The notes under the pieces are model-generated. The model made no database searches and was not told where the DNA came from. It worked only from the letters and a program-made list of their open reading frames with translations. From Trichoplax adhaerens (taxonomy: Eukaryota; Placozoa; Uniplacotomia; Trichoplacea; Trichoplacidae): a stretch of DNA of 64,000 bases. This document shows, in pieces, positions 12,975 to 24,430 of the stretch (position 1 is the stretch's first letter; each line of letters opens with the position of its first letter). The DNA lies in the NCBI RefSeq assembly GCF_000150275.1, contig NW_002060947.1:5829986-5893985 (forward strand), read 5' to 3'. The position numbers were made by a program, and so were the translations under genes.

Positions 12975-15900
12975 TTGAAAAATTTTGGCTGCAAACTAAT
13001 CGAGACCAAACTCTATGTTATAATGTTCCTAATGTAACCTACGATTTTAACGATGCTCAAGCACATTGCCAACTATATGGAGGTAACTTAGCTATATTAG
13101 ATGCTGCTAATAAGAGTGATTCACTAACCGGAATCTACTATGGTAAACTTGGTCTTGACAAGAGTTTATGGATTGGATTAGTCAATATTCAGTCTAAGCA
13201 TGCTAATATTACTCAATTTTGGATTAATGGTATAAAACCAACTTACACTAATTTTGCATATCCACCCGATGGTACTATTCAAGATTGTTATTTAATGGAC
13301 GCAAATAGTACACATAAGTGGTTTCTCGAGTTATGTAGTAACCAGCATCACTTTCTTTGCCAAAAAGGTAATAAGATTCATGATTAAATTATTCAGACTA
13401 TATTTATTAGCTAAAAATTAAACCGAAATCATCCGAAATTACTCGTATTCTACCTGACATGACAAGATATTATATGGATTGCTCTTACTATAAATTTTAG
13501 GATTTATATAATATGTAATTTAGAGAAAACTGTCCTTAAAATAATAGTAAATCACCAAAAATTGCAGAATTTACATAACAGTCAATACAGGCCAATTTCA
13601 ATATATCTGATAAAATTAAATTGTACGTTCTATATGGCGGAATATTCAGCATGCAATATAACACATGAAAACGGAATTCAACCTATAACAAATTTTTATA
13701 TTAGGAGTGTGTCACAAAACAGCTTTGCAACAAGGTAACGTAATGTACGATCAATAAGTTAATTCCTTGAACTACGTATCAAGAAACGATATCTGCACTA
13801 TCACAAATACTTTTGCTCTACTGGCAGATTACACAAATACTTAGACGCCTCGTATTTTACGTTAAATACCAAGTTTGAGAATCCACTTTATTACACGATA
13901 TACTGCATTTATATACCCTTCCTTAATAGTTCATGAGTCATAGTTAGTACGATTAACTTTGGAATCATTTACTGAATTAGATATTAATTTTAGCTACTGC
14001 TCCCTTAATGCAGATAACAGTATTTACGAACATAGATATCTGATGACTAATACAGAATAGTCAGATTACGATATGTCCTATCACGGAACATTTCCACGAT
14101 ATTTTACAATCTACCATAAGTAAGTCATAATCGCAATGATTCGAACTGTAAGTAGATGATTTGCTTTCCCTATTATAACTGTTAATTTCAGTATGTATAT
14201 ATGTGTCACTGTCATAAAATGTCAGTGTTACATTAAAAAACGGTATATCCAAATTAGAAGTTAACTAAATAAGGATAGTCTAACAGAATTATCCTAACAT
14301 AGATATTTCTACTCTAATACAGTATATAACACTGTTACAGGGTGGCATGGAAAATATGAGTCAGGCTTATTTTTGTAATTTTTTTAGATCTTAAGAACGA
14401 AATATAAGATATTTTGCTTGATAATCAAGAAAGGTCCATATAATTTCATCATTTAAACCATTTTAATGCAAACTTTCTATTTCAAAACAGTTTTGCGATA
14501 AGATAACATAATTTACGGCCAACAAGTCACATCCTTAAATCACATGTTAGGGACAATGTCTACATAATCGTGAACACTTTTCCTCTGCTAGCGAGCAACG
14601 TAAAGACTTAGATGGCTTACAGTTTACGTTAAGTTTAAACCTTAAGAAATCTATTTATTGCACAATATATCATATTTATATGCTCTTTTACAATAGTTCA
14701 GGCGACCTAGAAAGTACTGTTAAATTTAAAGCTCTCCAAAGCATTAGAGACTAATTTTATCTACTGCTACCTAATGAAGGTACTAGCATTTAGAGACATA
14801 GACGTCTAATGACTAATACAAGGTAATCAGATTATACCATGTTCATAAACGGAATATTTTTAAACTCATCTACAATCTAGCATTAGTTAGTTACAGTCAT
14901 AGTGATTCGAATCGTAAGTTGATTATTCTCAAATCCCTTATATAGCTATTAATTTGGCTATGTATAAATATCAGTCATTTATCACTGTCTTACAAAAAGC
15001 CAATACTACATTAAAGCACAATATATCAGAATTAGAATCTGACTAAATAAGATAACAAAATTATCTCGTCTTTAACAATTACTCATGTAGTTCTGGTTAT
15101 GGCATATTTGTTGATATTAAACTAATTTTTAACCTAACATATTACTTATACTTGTGACTCTACATGGTACCGTAAAGATAGAACTTTTATTACCACAGAC
15201 ACATCTACAAATTTTCACCACAGAGCTAAACCCAAAGGTTTGTGTTTATATAGAAACTTTCTAATTTGTAAGCAAGAACTCTACTAATATTATAACTTAC
15301 TAGGAGAGACATCTCGAGCTGAGTTGTTCCTTAAATAGCTTTTCTATCAGTAAATATTTTTAATCTCTTACGCGTGATTAATCTTAATCTAAGCGTGCGT
15401 ATTGTCTAATTTAACTATCAATAGCTAGAACTTGAAACGATCAATGTCAAACGTGCAATAAACTATCACAAATAATATCCACATTAAGGCATTACTCATC
15501 CTCCAATCTCTACAATATGGATATGTTTCCATATTAGCTACTACTATACGTATTAAACTACCTTAGCGGTAAAGTAACACCGTAACAGATATCTTCGTCT
15601 GATGCCTGATATGTTCAAATCATTTTAAAGTTTAAATGTATGACAGTACCAAACCTTGCTAATTTAGTAATATCATTTATGTGAAGTAAGATGAACTTTG
15701 ACAGAAGTAAGACAAAATTTTTAAATTTTCTTAATTAAAAGACTATGTAGATTGCTGATAAAAATCTATATCAATGCATTAAATCTTTATAAATCTAATT
15801 ACTTTGGTTCTAAGTTATCGGTTTAAAGATTTTTAACTTACATTATTTAGCTATTTTAATAATTTATATGCGATAAGCAATAGGAATACAAGAAATACGT

Positions 15901-17446
15901 ATAATCTCAACCGATTAATAACAATAGCTCGAATCGATTAATTTGATGGCTTCTATAACTTATTATTTATTAACAGCGGTCGGATTTAAAGATTGACTAA
16001 GATTTACCACTGATACGTAACTCCTCTTTTTAAAGTTTTACTTTTCTATTTAATTTTAGACTGTGATTACGATATTGAATATAGGAATCGTGGCTTTACT
16101 TTCTATGAAGATTTTCAAAATTGGACAAATTCGAGAAAGTCCTGCATTGATAAAGGAGGAGATCTCGCGATTATTAATAATGCCGAATTAGCAACAGTAT
16201 TTGATAGTTACTATCATGGAAAGACGATGTACATCGGCTTACGTGATCTTTATGATTTCAATATTTCCACACAATTTGTTTGGGTTGATGGTACGATGGC
16301 TAGCTCTTATACCAATTGGTTAAATGGTGTTAGCTTTATTTATGATTGCGTGATACAAATTTATATGCCAATCATCTATTACAGCTTTCGTTGGATATCA
16401 TTACCGTGCAACTATACATTATTTAGACTCTGTGAAAAACGTAAGATTAGATTTTTCAAATCCATGTTAGATGTAATGCATGTATAGATATTAGAGTATT
16501 CACGCCTTTCGTATATGCATCTTATAAATCAGTCAGTAGAACTACGACATCGTAATGGATGAATATTTGCAGCTTATATTTAGATATCTTTTCTATTTTT
16601 AGCTTTAAATACATCTACAAACTTGAATTCCGATAATCCGTTTTTGGTATCGTCGAGTCTACATTATTTTTATTCTAGGCAACAATCATCGTTTCCCACC
16701 ATCGATAAGAACATAGGTAATATGAGGTAATTGCTTGTATATTTAACATGCTTCTATTGTGAGTAATAATTTCATGTTTTATCTCAATTTTACTTTGTCA
16801 AAATTAAGACAAACTTAAAATTGATAGATTAGCATCATTTATAGTATAAGATTGGTTAGGTAGCATGTCGGGAATCTTCAAAATAGTATAATTAAATTTG
16901 GTGCTGATCTAGTGATCGTAGGTGGTAGTGAGTTAAATGAATGTTATTAATGATATCTTAGTTACATTTATATTTTTTAATGAAATGTAATCTACGTACG
17001 GGTAAATATTCACTACTTCAGTAACGGATAATTAAACAGTTACTAGTTTATCTATTTATTTCTGCTTATTAATCGTTACTAAACTGGAATAGTTTGGTGC
17101 AAAATAGCTGCGAAAATAGCGTACGAGATTACCTAGACTTTAATATTTTCATTTTTAAAGCAGATTATTGTATTCAACACTGAAATATATCTGATGTAAA
17201 GGATATAGCGATACCAGTTCTAATTATCTTTTGGGATTTTTTTCTACTTTCGATGTAGTTAAAGATACATATATATATGCGACTTGGGATAATGAGCTTC
17301 AAGTGCAGGTAATAGATTCCTTTAGTGGTATCTCTCGTCATCAGTGTTCCATACGCTGCTCACTTAATAATTTTTGCCAAAATTTTAGTTTTAATCAAAC
17401 TAGCGCTCTGAATTTCGAGTCTACTCTTTGTACACTGTATACTTGA
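12975..17446 (+). CDS. Second tandem C-type lectin gene with linker and PAN-like tail
   Basis: Exons: CTLD1 12975-13367, CTLD2 16060-16440, linker 16603-16716, tail 17259-17446 (TGA 17444-17446). All four start in phase 1 and the three donors also leave phase 1; no frame is broken. CTLD1 opens with VEKFW like the first copy (VDKFW) and shows YGGNLAILD, LWIGL, QFWINGI and a final Cys-Gln-Lys. Its WND-type calcium motif is replaced by WFLELC, so calcium-dependent sugar binding looks unlikely. CTLD2 has GGDLAIIN, MYIGLRD, FVWVDGTMASSYTNW and a final Leu-Cys-Glu. The short linker (38 codons) keeps the YFY core of the first copy. The tail keeps GIS-x3-Cys-x3-Cys-x5-Cys and CTLYT. The 2.7-kb intron between the two lectin exons is filled by LTR-like sequence. 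The first exon is not found. An LTR begins 12 bp after the stop and may supply the 3' end. Confidence 0.7.
13710..14339 (-). mobile_element. Old solo LTR-like element in lectin intron
   Basis: The element begins TGTCACAAAAC and ends ACTGTTACA, giving the TG..CA ends of an LTR. The flanking 5-mers are GAGTG (13705-13709) and GGGTG (14340-14344), a target-site duplication with one mismatch. Its first bases resemble the reverse complement of the LTR at 22178-22728, so it probably lies in minus orientation. A diverged copy follows at about 14470-15090. No internal retroelement genes are present. Confidence 0.55.
14470..15090 (-). mobile_element. Diverged second copy of the LTR-like repeat
   Basis: Over about 600 bp the sequence follows 13710-14300 in order (for example AAAACAG.TTTGC, TGACTAATACA, ACAGTCATAGTGATTCGAA, TATGTATAAATA and GACTAAATAAG), with many substitutions. 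Its outer TG..CA ends are no longer clear, so I cannot define a target-site duplication. It is either an older LTR of the same family or a tandem duplication of the neighbour. Confidence 0.5.
15165..15587 (-). mobile_element. LTR fragment, inverted relative of the LTR at 22178
   Basis: The reverse complement of this segment matches most of the LTR at 22178-22728. Shared blocks include 'CATCTCGA', 'CTTTTCTATCAGTAAAT', 'TTAATCTTAATCTAAGC' and the end ACCGTAACA, which mirrors that element's start TGTTACGGT. Roughly the last 100 bases of the LTR (at this copy's left end) are missing or replaced, so it is truncated. Confidence 0.6.
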
Positions 17447-17457
17447 TTCTATGTATG

Positions 17458-17887
17458 TGTCACGGTACGAACTACCGTGAAGAAATAGTTATCTAAATTT
17501 GGTTAATATAATATAGTGATAATATATTACATCTAGTTCCTTACAATAGGAATTACTCTAATTATAAATGTGTTACAGTAAATTTATTGCTGTAATGTGT
17601 GCTGAAATGATTCTGTGAATGGACATATTGTAGTCCGACTGTGAAAAACTAGTTAGTAGACGTTCTCACCCAAGTATTTTATAAGATGACTTGTGAATGT
17701 TAGCTGCTGTAGAAGGGTATATAAGCCCGTCAGATAGTTGAATAAAGCAGTTCTCAATTGTCTAGTTGAGTTTAACGTATAATCAAAGGCTTCTAAATTC
17801 TTGTGAGTAGGGATACTGGATCCCGGAGACTATAGTAATTTAGAGATTTGTTTTACGTTATCTTTGTCACGAAGCTGGTTTGTGACA
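17458..17887 (+). mobile_element. Solo LTR, family 1, TSD GTATG
   Basis: A 430-bp element begins TGTCACGGTACG and ends GGTTTGTGACA. It is flanked by a perfect 5-bp duplication GTATG (17453-17457 and 17888-17892). It contains a TATA box (TATATAAG, 17719-17726) and a polyadenylation signal (AATAAA, 17741-17746), the normal order in an LTR. A near-identical copy lies at 26931-27371 with its own duplication. There is no adjacent internal retroelement sequence, so this is a solo LTR left by recombination. It sits 12 bp after the stop codon of the second lectin gene, in the same orientation. Confidence 0.88.
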
Positions 17888-17953
17888 GTATGTTAGCCAT
17901 AATTTCTTTAGCACAATATTATTGTATATGTATACCATGAATTAGTATAGTTA

Positions 17954-18539
17954 TGTCACAACCCTCACTTGTGGCAAAGGTAAGTAAAGAACTCTAGTGT
18001 AGTTACTTAAAACTTGGGCTATTTCTCCCAGTACTTTCAGTTTCTATGAGAGAAGTATTTGAGAACTCGATTTCTCGGCTGATCTCCACAGACAACTGAC
18101 TAATTATTACACTATTCTTCACGATATGAGTCTTGCCGTTCTGAGCAATTACTTTCTTTATTCTACAAACACACGCGCTTAAATAGGTTTCTACAGTGAA
18201 TTCCAATATTAACGAGTGAGAATTCATGCTTTACAAGTTACATTAATTAGTATAATACCATTACTAAATATACATGCCGATATTCTCAGACTTAGATAGC
18301 TACAAGCTGTCAGGTGTTAAGACGCTTAACCTTCATCCATATACAGCTCAATTTTTAGAGATTAACATACCTTATAAACCTACAGTAAATTAACTGCTAA
18401 CAACTTCTATTTTTATCTCATTTCTACCATCCTATTATCAGCTACAAGCGCATTAAAACATAGCACATAACCTTATCTTATCTATTCATAAGCATTCATT
18501 AATTTACAGTTACTTAATTAGTAACGGCGTACCGTGACA
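17954..18539 (-). mobile_element. Solo LTR, minus orientation, TSD AGTTA
   Basis: The element begins TGTCACAACCC and ends GTACCGTGACA, with a perfect 5-bp duplication AGTTA at 17949-17953 and 18540-18544. Read on the minus strand it starts TGTCACGGTAC, like family 1, and contains a TTTAAG box followed by GAATAAAG. The interior differs from family 1, so it is a separate or old family. The 74-codon minus-strand frame inside it (18003-18227) is not a gene by any motif I can see. Confidence 0.82.
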
Positions 18540-18544
18540 AGTTA

Positions 18545-20519
18545 TAGGATTGATTACGAAGACGTAGTAACTTTGAAATTAACGAGTAATTCATGAATTA
18601 ATCAATTCTAGAAACAACGTTATGAATTGAGTACAACTCTAACGATTACAAAGCTTATACTATGCAATTCTATATTAATATTCTTTTTAAAATCATTTTG
18701 AATATATCAAAAGAAATATTTCTGTTGATTTTGTGAATAGTTTTGAGTATACTCGTACATAAATTTCTTAATATCTAATTAAGATCTATATCCTTGTAAC
18801 TATGCTGATATAAAAAGTAAAGCAACGATATTGGAATTTCCTGTCATTTTAATAAATTAGTATTATTATTGGTACTTTTCTAAAGCTATTTATACTCAAT
18901 TCAAGACATCCCAACAAAGTACAAGTCTGTATAATAATTCTGATGCATCAACTGCTGAAGCAGCCTCACATCTACATTGCTGAATAATTCATTTATGCGT
19001 TTCACATATATGAATATAATGTACTGTTAATAAAGCATAAGTTGACGTTAATTAGACCTATAAATAAAATCATTTTAATTTTTTATATAACTGTTATTAG
19101 AAAGGATTTAATAGCGTATAATTACTTTAGTTAGCTAAGAGATAGTATGATAAGAGTATCAATTCACATCTATAAGCTAAACTATAGTAAGCACTACAAT
19201 AGTTTAGTGAAATATACTGTCAAAGATATTGAGGTGCTAATTATAATATATAAAGTTTAGTTGCAGCCTATCAGAATTTCAAAGTCGTAATTTATAATTA
19301 ATTAGTTGTTTTGTTATAATTATTCGTCACAATTTCACTTAGGAACTACATTAGATCTCAATGATTGTACTTAGAAAGATAGATAATGGATTTTTAGCTT
19401 ACGGTGAACTAAGCATTTAATGAAATGGAAAAAAATGTCGGTATTAATAAATTAAACTGAGCACTCTCGCAATTCTGAATAACTATGTAACTATAGATTA
19501 AAAGTGTATGGGTAATGCACGATGCCTAAATAATGTTCAATATATTAACATAACGGTCATTAAAATTTTATTTTTTATAAGTAATACGCAAAAATTTTAT
19601 AATTTCATCACATAATAATACGTAAGTAGCTGCTTCAGCTAGTTATTATTAGATATTTTCGAATTATAATGTATTTTAAGCGACTATAAAATTTCCATAT
19701 TCTATCGACATGTTTAAAAAGAAATTTACAAATGTTGTGACTTTTGTAAGTACGATGCCTTGCATACACACAATTTAATCTTAGAAATACGATAGTATCT
19801 CCAACCACAGCTCAGATTGGTGTTTATTTCTAGTATTGAAAATTTGCTATTCATTAGATGATGAAATTCTCTATAAAATTATTACTATAAGTTATCTCAA
19901 TTTTATTCTTTAAGTTACGTTTAAATGTGGATCTTTTCATGTTGTCATTTCATGAAGTACTTTTGTTCTTCCTTGGGGCGTATCTATACTTAGTTTGCCT
20001 TCAGTGAGTAAGTACGAAAGATATTAACACATCGCTCAGTTTAGACCAAGGCATGCATATGTAGTAAAAGGACTAAAAGTAGAGTCCTTTGTAGTTTTTA
20101 GTATGTAATTAGTATTATTTTACTATACAAAATACCTACAAAGTGATAGTGTCTTTAAGTTTTACCCTGCCAAATCATCATGTCGCCATCTTTTCTTCTT
20201 CATTATTTTACAAGGTATTATATAGATTACTATAGAAGTAGCCCTATAGAGCAAATGCCTAATCTAAAGAAAGGGCGTTTGATCGTCTATTCAAATTGTA
20301 AAGAAATTTGACTTAGTAGCAAAACCCTATCCTTAGAGAAAGGGGATTTATAACATGACGATAAAGTACTGTAATGTAGTCTATACTCGTACAGTTACAG
20401 TACAATCTGACGCTAAAACATCAACTGTCAATACTCGCGAATACTAAGCGGTACTAATGTCAGAAAAGTAGTCGTAGTAGTCATATAAATTTTTTTGATA
20501 AGCGATTACTGTGATCTTC
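18545..20519. other. Intergenic stretch, no gene seen
   Basis: About 2 kb of AT-rich sequence without a lectin exon, a long frame or an LTR end that I could recognise. It separates the second lectin gene and its LTRs from the strand-skewed block at 20.5 kb. Confidence 0.45.
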
Positions 20520-21430
20520 ATAAAAAGCGAATTTTTCCGGATTTGTGTCCGATATAGTTTTCGGATTCTGGGACCGGTCGGGTTTGTGTCCGATATAATT
20601 TTCCTTTCTGTTTTATTTTTGGATTTTTGTTCATGAAAAATATCGTAAGAGTTGATTTTTGAGATTTGGACTTTTTGTTATAAATTTGAAACTTTGGAAT
20701 TTTATGACGTGACTTGAAGTCACATTAGGAGATTTAGTGAGGAAAATAGAAAATAAGATGGAAATTGGCAGAGGTTGTGTTGATTGTTAGGTAGTTAGAA
20801 TGTTGTTTTTATGACTAAATCTTGATGTTTAAAGGTTGATTTTTAGATTTTTATAGTGTATTAATGATAGAAATTATGTTAGAAATGAAGTTTGATGTAT
20901 TTTTATAGTTAGCTTATTACTTTTATAGTGTTTTGTAAGGGAATCGTAGGGTAAATTGTGTCTGAACTTTGAATGATTTTTGTTTTCTTAAATGGTGCAA
21001 AGTAGTTTTGTAAAACGGATCTTAAGAGCGATTGGTTAGCAAATGTTTAGTTTTAAATACCTCTGACGGCTCTACGAAGCCTATAAATGATAGTGCAATT
21101 AGAAAATTTAGGGAGAGAGTAGAAGAAGATGTTATTTGAAGAACTTGTTGAATTTTAAAGGCCTTCGGGGTCGAATTGTCGTAAGTTAAAACGTTCTTCT
21201 TTTTGAAAGGTTGTTTGGTCGTTGACAGTTTTTAAGTCTGTCATTTATTTTAATAATACTTAAAGCTAAGTATTTGTAAGGTTGTTCGGTTTATACTTCT
21301 CTCCATTTTTGTTTTGATATAAATTGTTGTTCGGTTATTTCCCCAAATTTTATTTGGTGTCAAAGTATTAGCGTTAAGTCGACCGGAGTGCAACGAAAGT
21401 AGAATCAAAGTTTGTTAAAGTTTCGTAGCT
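20520..21430. repeat. G+T-skewed block with a duplicated 20-mer
   Basis: For about 900 bp the plus strand is markedly rich in G and T and poor in C, unlike both flanks. Near its left end the motif TTTGTGTCCGATATA is present twice, at about 20542 and 20583, 41 bp apart. A CCTATAAAT box occurs near 21080. No long frame is open. It may be an LTR or another mobile element, or an unannotated transcript. TGTGTC near the left end and GACACA near 21490 could be LTR-like termini, but no matching target-site duplication was found. Confidence 0.35.
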
Positions 21431-21587
21431 TGATCTCTACACATTTCATTTCATTACACATAAAATCAAACCCATCCAGTAGTCAACTAGTATGACACAT
21501 CCGAAATTTATCTCTTGTTTTATTTCGATTAAAATTCAAAAGCTGACCAGGTCTTTAAAATTCATATTGTATTAATCCAAAATTTAT

Positions 21588-24430
21588 AAAGTTAAGAAAT
21601 TTTGGCTTCAAATCAGCATTACAAATCCTGCATGATACCATGTTGCTGATTTACAGTTTACCTTTAGTGAAGCTCGATTTTATTATCAATATCACGGTCG
21701 TGATTTAGCCATACTCAATTTGGAGGAAAGCTTACATCATTTGGAAATAAGTTTTTCATAAGCTTGGTTTAAAAAGCAACGTTTGGATTGGGTTAAAAAT
21801 GAAAATTTGACCGGTTATAACAATAGACAAATTTGGATTAATGGGACTGTCCCTACATATACTAACTACTTGTAAGCACCCAATGGAAGTGTAGAAGATT
21901 GCTATCTTATGCGATATACCCATCCATATTCATGGTATAAAAGCCCCTGCAGTTCTACTGAATACTTTATTTGTGAAAAAAAGTAATTTACTTTTCTGGC
22001 CGATGATGTTTTACTTGGACTGTTATTATACCACTTAATTAAAGTCCATTCTCTATAATAATATAAAATATATGATTATATTGCGCCCAAATTTCATATG
22101 TGAAATGTATTTTTACTCGTAAGTTAATATTCATACAGAACTTAATTAAAATTTAATAGCTCTATGAAGTAACTAATTGTTACGGTGTTGCCTTGTCATT
22201 AGGATAGTTTAATAAGTACAGTAGTAGCTAGTATGAAGAATATCCATACTTGTAGTGCTAGGTAAGATAAGTAATGCCTTAACGCGGATGTCGTTTGTAA
22301 TAGTTCATTACATATTTGATATTGATTGTTATTGTGTGATAGATAGCAGTAAGATGATTCAAACTCTAGTTGATGATAGTTGAATTGGACAACCTACGAG
22401 CTTAGATTAAGATTAAGTATGAGTAAGAGATTCAAAACATTTACTGATAGAAAAGCTATGTAAGGAACATCTCAGTTCGAGATGTTTCACCTAGTAAGGT
22501 ATAATAAATAATACTGTTGTTGTTTACAAATTATACGGTTCCTATATAAACGGGAACATTTGAGTTGAGTGGCGTGGTAAAAAGTTGTAGATGTATCTTT
22601 GCTAATAAAAGTTTCATCTTTACAGTATTTTGCTGTGTGTGTTTAACGTTAAGTAAAAGGGGGTTTAAGTCTGTAGCTACTTATAGACTTACTGTACGTT
22701 ACCTTGTCGCAGAAATGAAATTGTGACACTAATTTGCAAAATTCTTTTGTTATATTACTTAATTTATGGTATATTTATTTGATTAATTCAATAATACAGT
22801 AGATCCTTCTTCGGCATTCAGATAATAAGTACGTCATGATGGATACTTCTTGCAGACAATTGTAGATCGCAGTAAAATTAACTTTATTTCTCGCAACTTA
22901 AGTGTTTCATTATTGAAAAATTGTCATTACAATAACTTATATACAATATTTTAAAAAATTAATAATCTTGACCTTTTGCCTTAAAGCTTTAGTTTGCGAT
23001 TTAGGTTCTATATTCAATATTAGATAAGCACAGTAATTCTTAGCCTTTTTTAAATTTATGACATAACGCTTAAATTAGCCTAAATAAATGCTGATTACAT
23101 TAAGTTAAGAGAAATGCATTTTTGTACTTCATGATCACTATATGTAAATGGTAAGCTTTAAGATTAAGCATTCAGTAATTTTGCATTCTCTATTAAATGT
23201 CTTAAATATTCGTCTAAAATTGATTATCTATTTATCGCAGTGGATTGCTTTTTCACAGTCAAGAATGAGAATCGATTTTTTACCTATAGGACTGCTATTG
23301 ACAATTACAATGAAAGTCAACTATGGTGTATTACTAATGGTAGTGATTTGGCGATCATTGATAATGAGGAACTAAGCATTATATTTAATGCTGTATTTTA
23401 TTTTGGGATTATATTTGTTGGCTTAGTAGATGAGTACGGTTTAAACAATTATACGCAGTATGTCTGGGTAGACAATATTATAGCTAATACTTATATTAAC
23501 TAGTATAATTTCCTCCTACTTCCTGATGATGAATGCACTGTGCATGTACATTTGCATCCAATTTTTGATCCTATCAAATGGGTTCCATTGGCGAGCAAAC
23601 TGCTACATCCTGCATTATGCGAAGATAGCGAATACGGTATGTACAATCAGGTCCTGAAACGAAATCCAAATTATTTAAAATTTATCATAAGCAGGAAATG
23701 TTTGAATATTCATTTCTATTATTTTTCAAATAGCTTTGTCACAGGTAGACATCAGCCATGAAAATGATAAGTCAAATTCCATTCTTTAATTTTGCATCTG
23801 AAAGCAATCAAACTTTAAAGCAGTTCTTGCAGGTAATAAGCTTTTATAAGCGATTGAAAGCTGGCTCTTTATAAATGGTATCTAGAAGCATGAATATTGT
23901 AATTCCTATAGTTGTTTTTAAGTAGCATGCATTATTACTAATAAATCTAGTCAATAAACTACTCATTATAAGTAAATTCCTGAAATTGTAACATTTTGGT
24001 TAATATACTTGTGGTATTAAAATTTACGGTTAGTGAGGTTTACTGCTACAGTACTCTCCAGCACTATTTTATTAAGTCAAGTATTGGTGAAATTGAAAAG
24101 TTCTAAATACTGCATCATACTAGAGTCCTCTTAATAAGTTTATACTGATGGGCATGATGACATGGGATTAAGATAACGACAACAAAACTGATAATGTTTC
24201 TTCAACATCTTTGTAGTCGAAGATATTATGTCTTGGCTTCATCGGCTACAAGCAATCAGACGACAGTCTCGACATCCATTCTAAAGATATCAATTAAAGG
24301 AATATCTTGTGTTTGTTGTTCAATATATTCTTCGTTAAACAAATTTTGTCGATGTTTAAGTTATAAGAATTATAATTTAATCGATTATAATATTAATACT
24401 CGCGTTCTTTTTCGATTTTGTCATGTTTAA
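21588..24430 (+). pseudogene. Decayed lectin gene (CTLD1, CTLD2 and PAN-like tail recognisable)
   Basis: CTLD1 (about 21588-21985) still shows KFWLQ, GRDLAIL, IWINGT and DCYLM, but has in-frame stops near the beginning, in the middle and after 'YTNY', and the WIGL motif is in another frame. CTLD2 (23241-23636) keeps phase-1 splice sites and reads GSDLAIID, FVGLVDEYG and YVWVDN. A TAG at 23501-23503 stands where the intact copies have the Trp of TNW, and the frame then reopens to a final LCED. The tail (about 24215-24427) keeps GIS and three Cys, but the Cys matching the second one of intact copies is Ser and the terminal CTLYT is lost. An LTR (22178-22728) lies between CTLD1 and CTLD2. No Thr-rich linker was found. 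This copy should not make a full protein. Confidence 0.7.
22178..22728 (+). mobile_element. Solo LTR, family 2, TSD CTAAT
   Basis: A 551-bp element begins TGTTACGGTG and ends AATTGTGACA, with a perfect 5-bp duplication CTAAT (22173-22177 and 22729-22733). It has TATATAAA at 22543-22550 and AATAAA at 22604-22609. An inverted truncated relative lies at 15165-15587. It sits inside the decayed lectin gene. No internal retroelement genes flank it. Confidence 0.87.

Noticed and set aside
18003-18227. 74-codon minus-strand frame
   Set aside because: It lies wholly inside an LTR bounded by a target duplication and has no retroelement motif.
20543-21496. LTR call for the G+T-rich block
   Set aside because: Ends TGTGTC/GACACA fit loosely, but no equal flanking 5-mers could be found.
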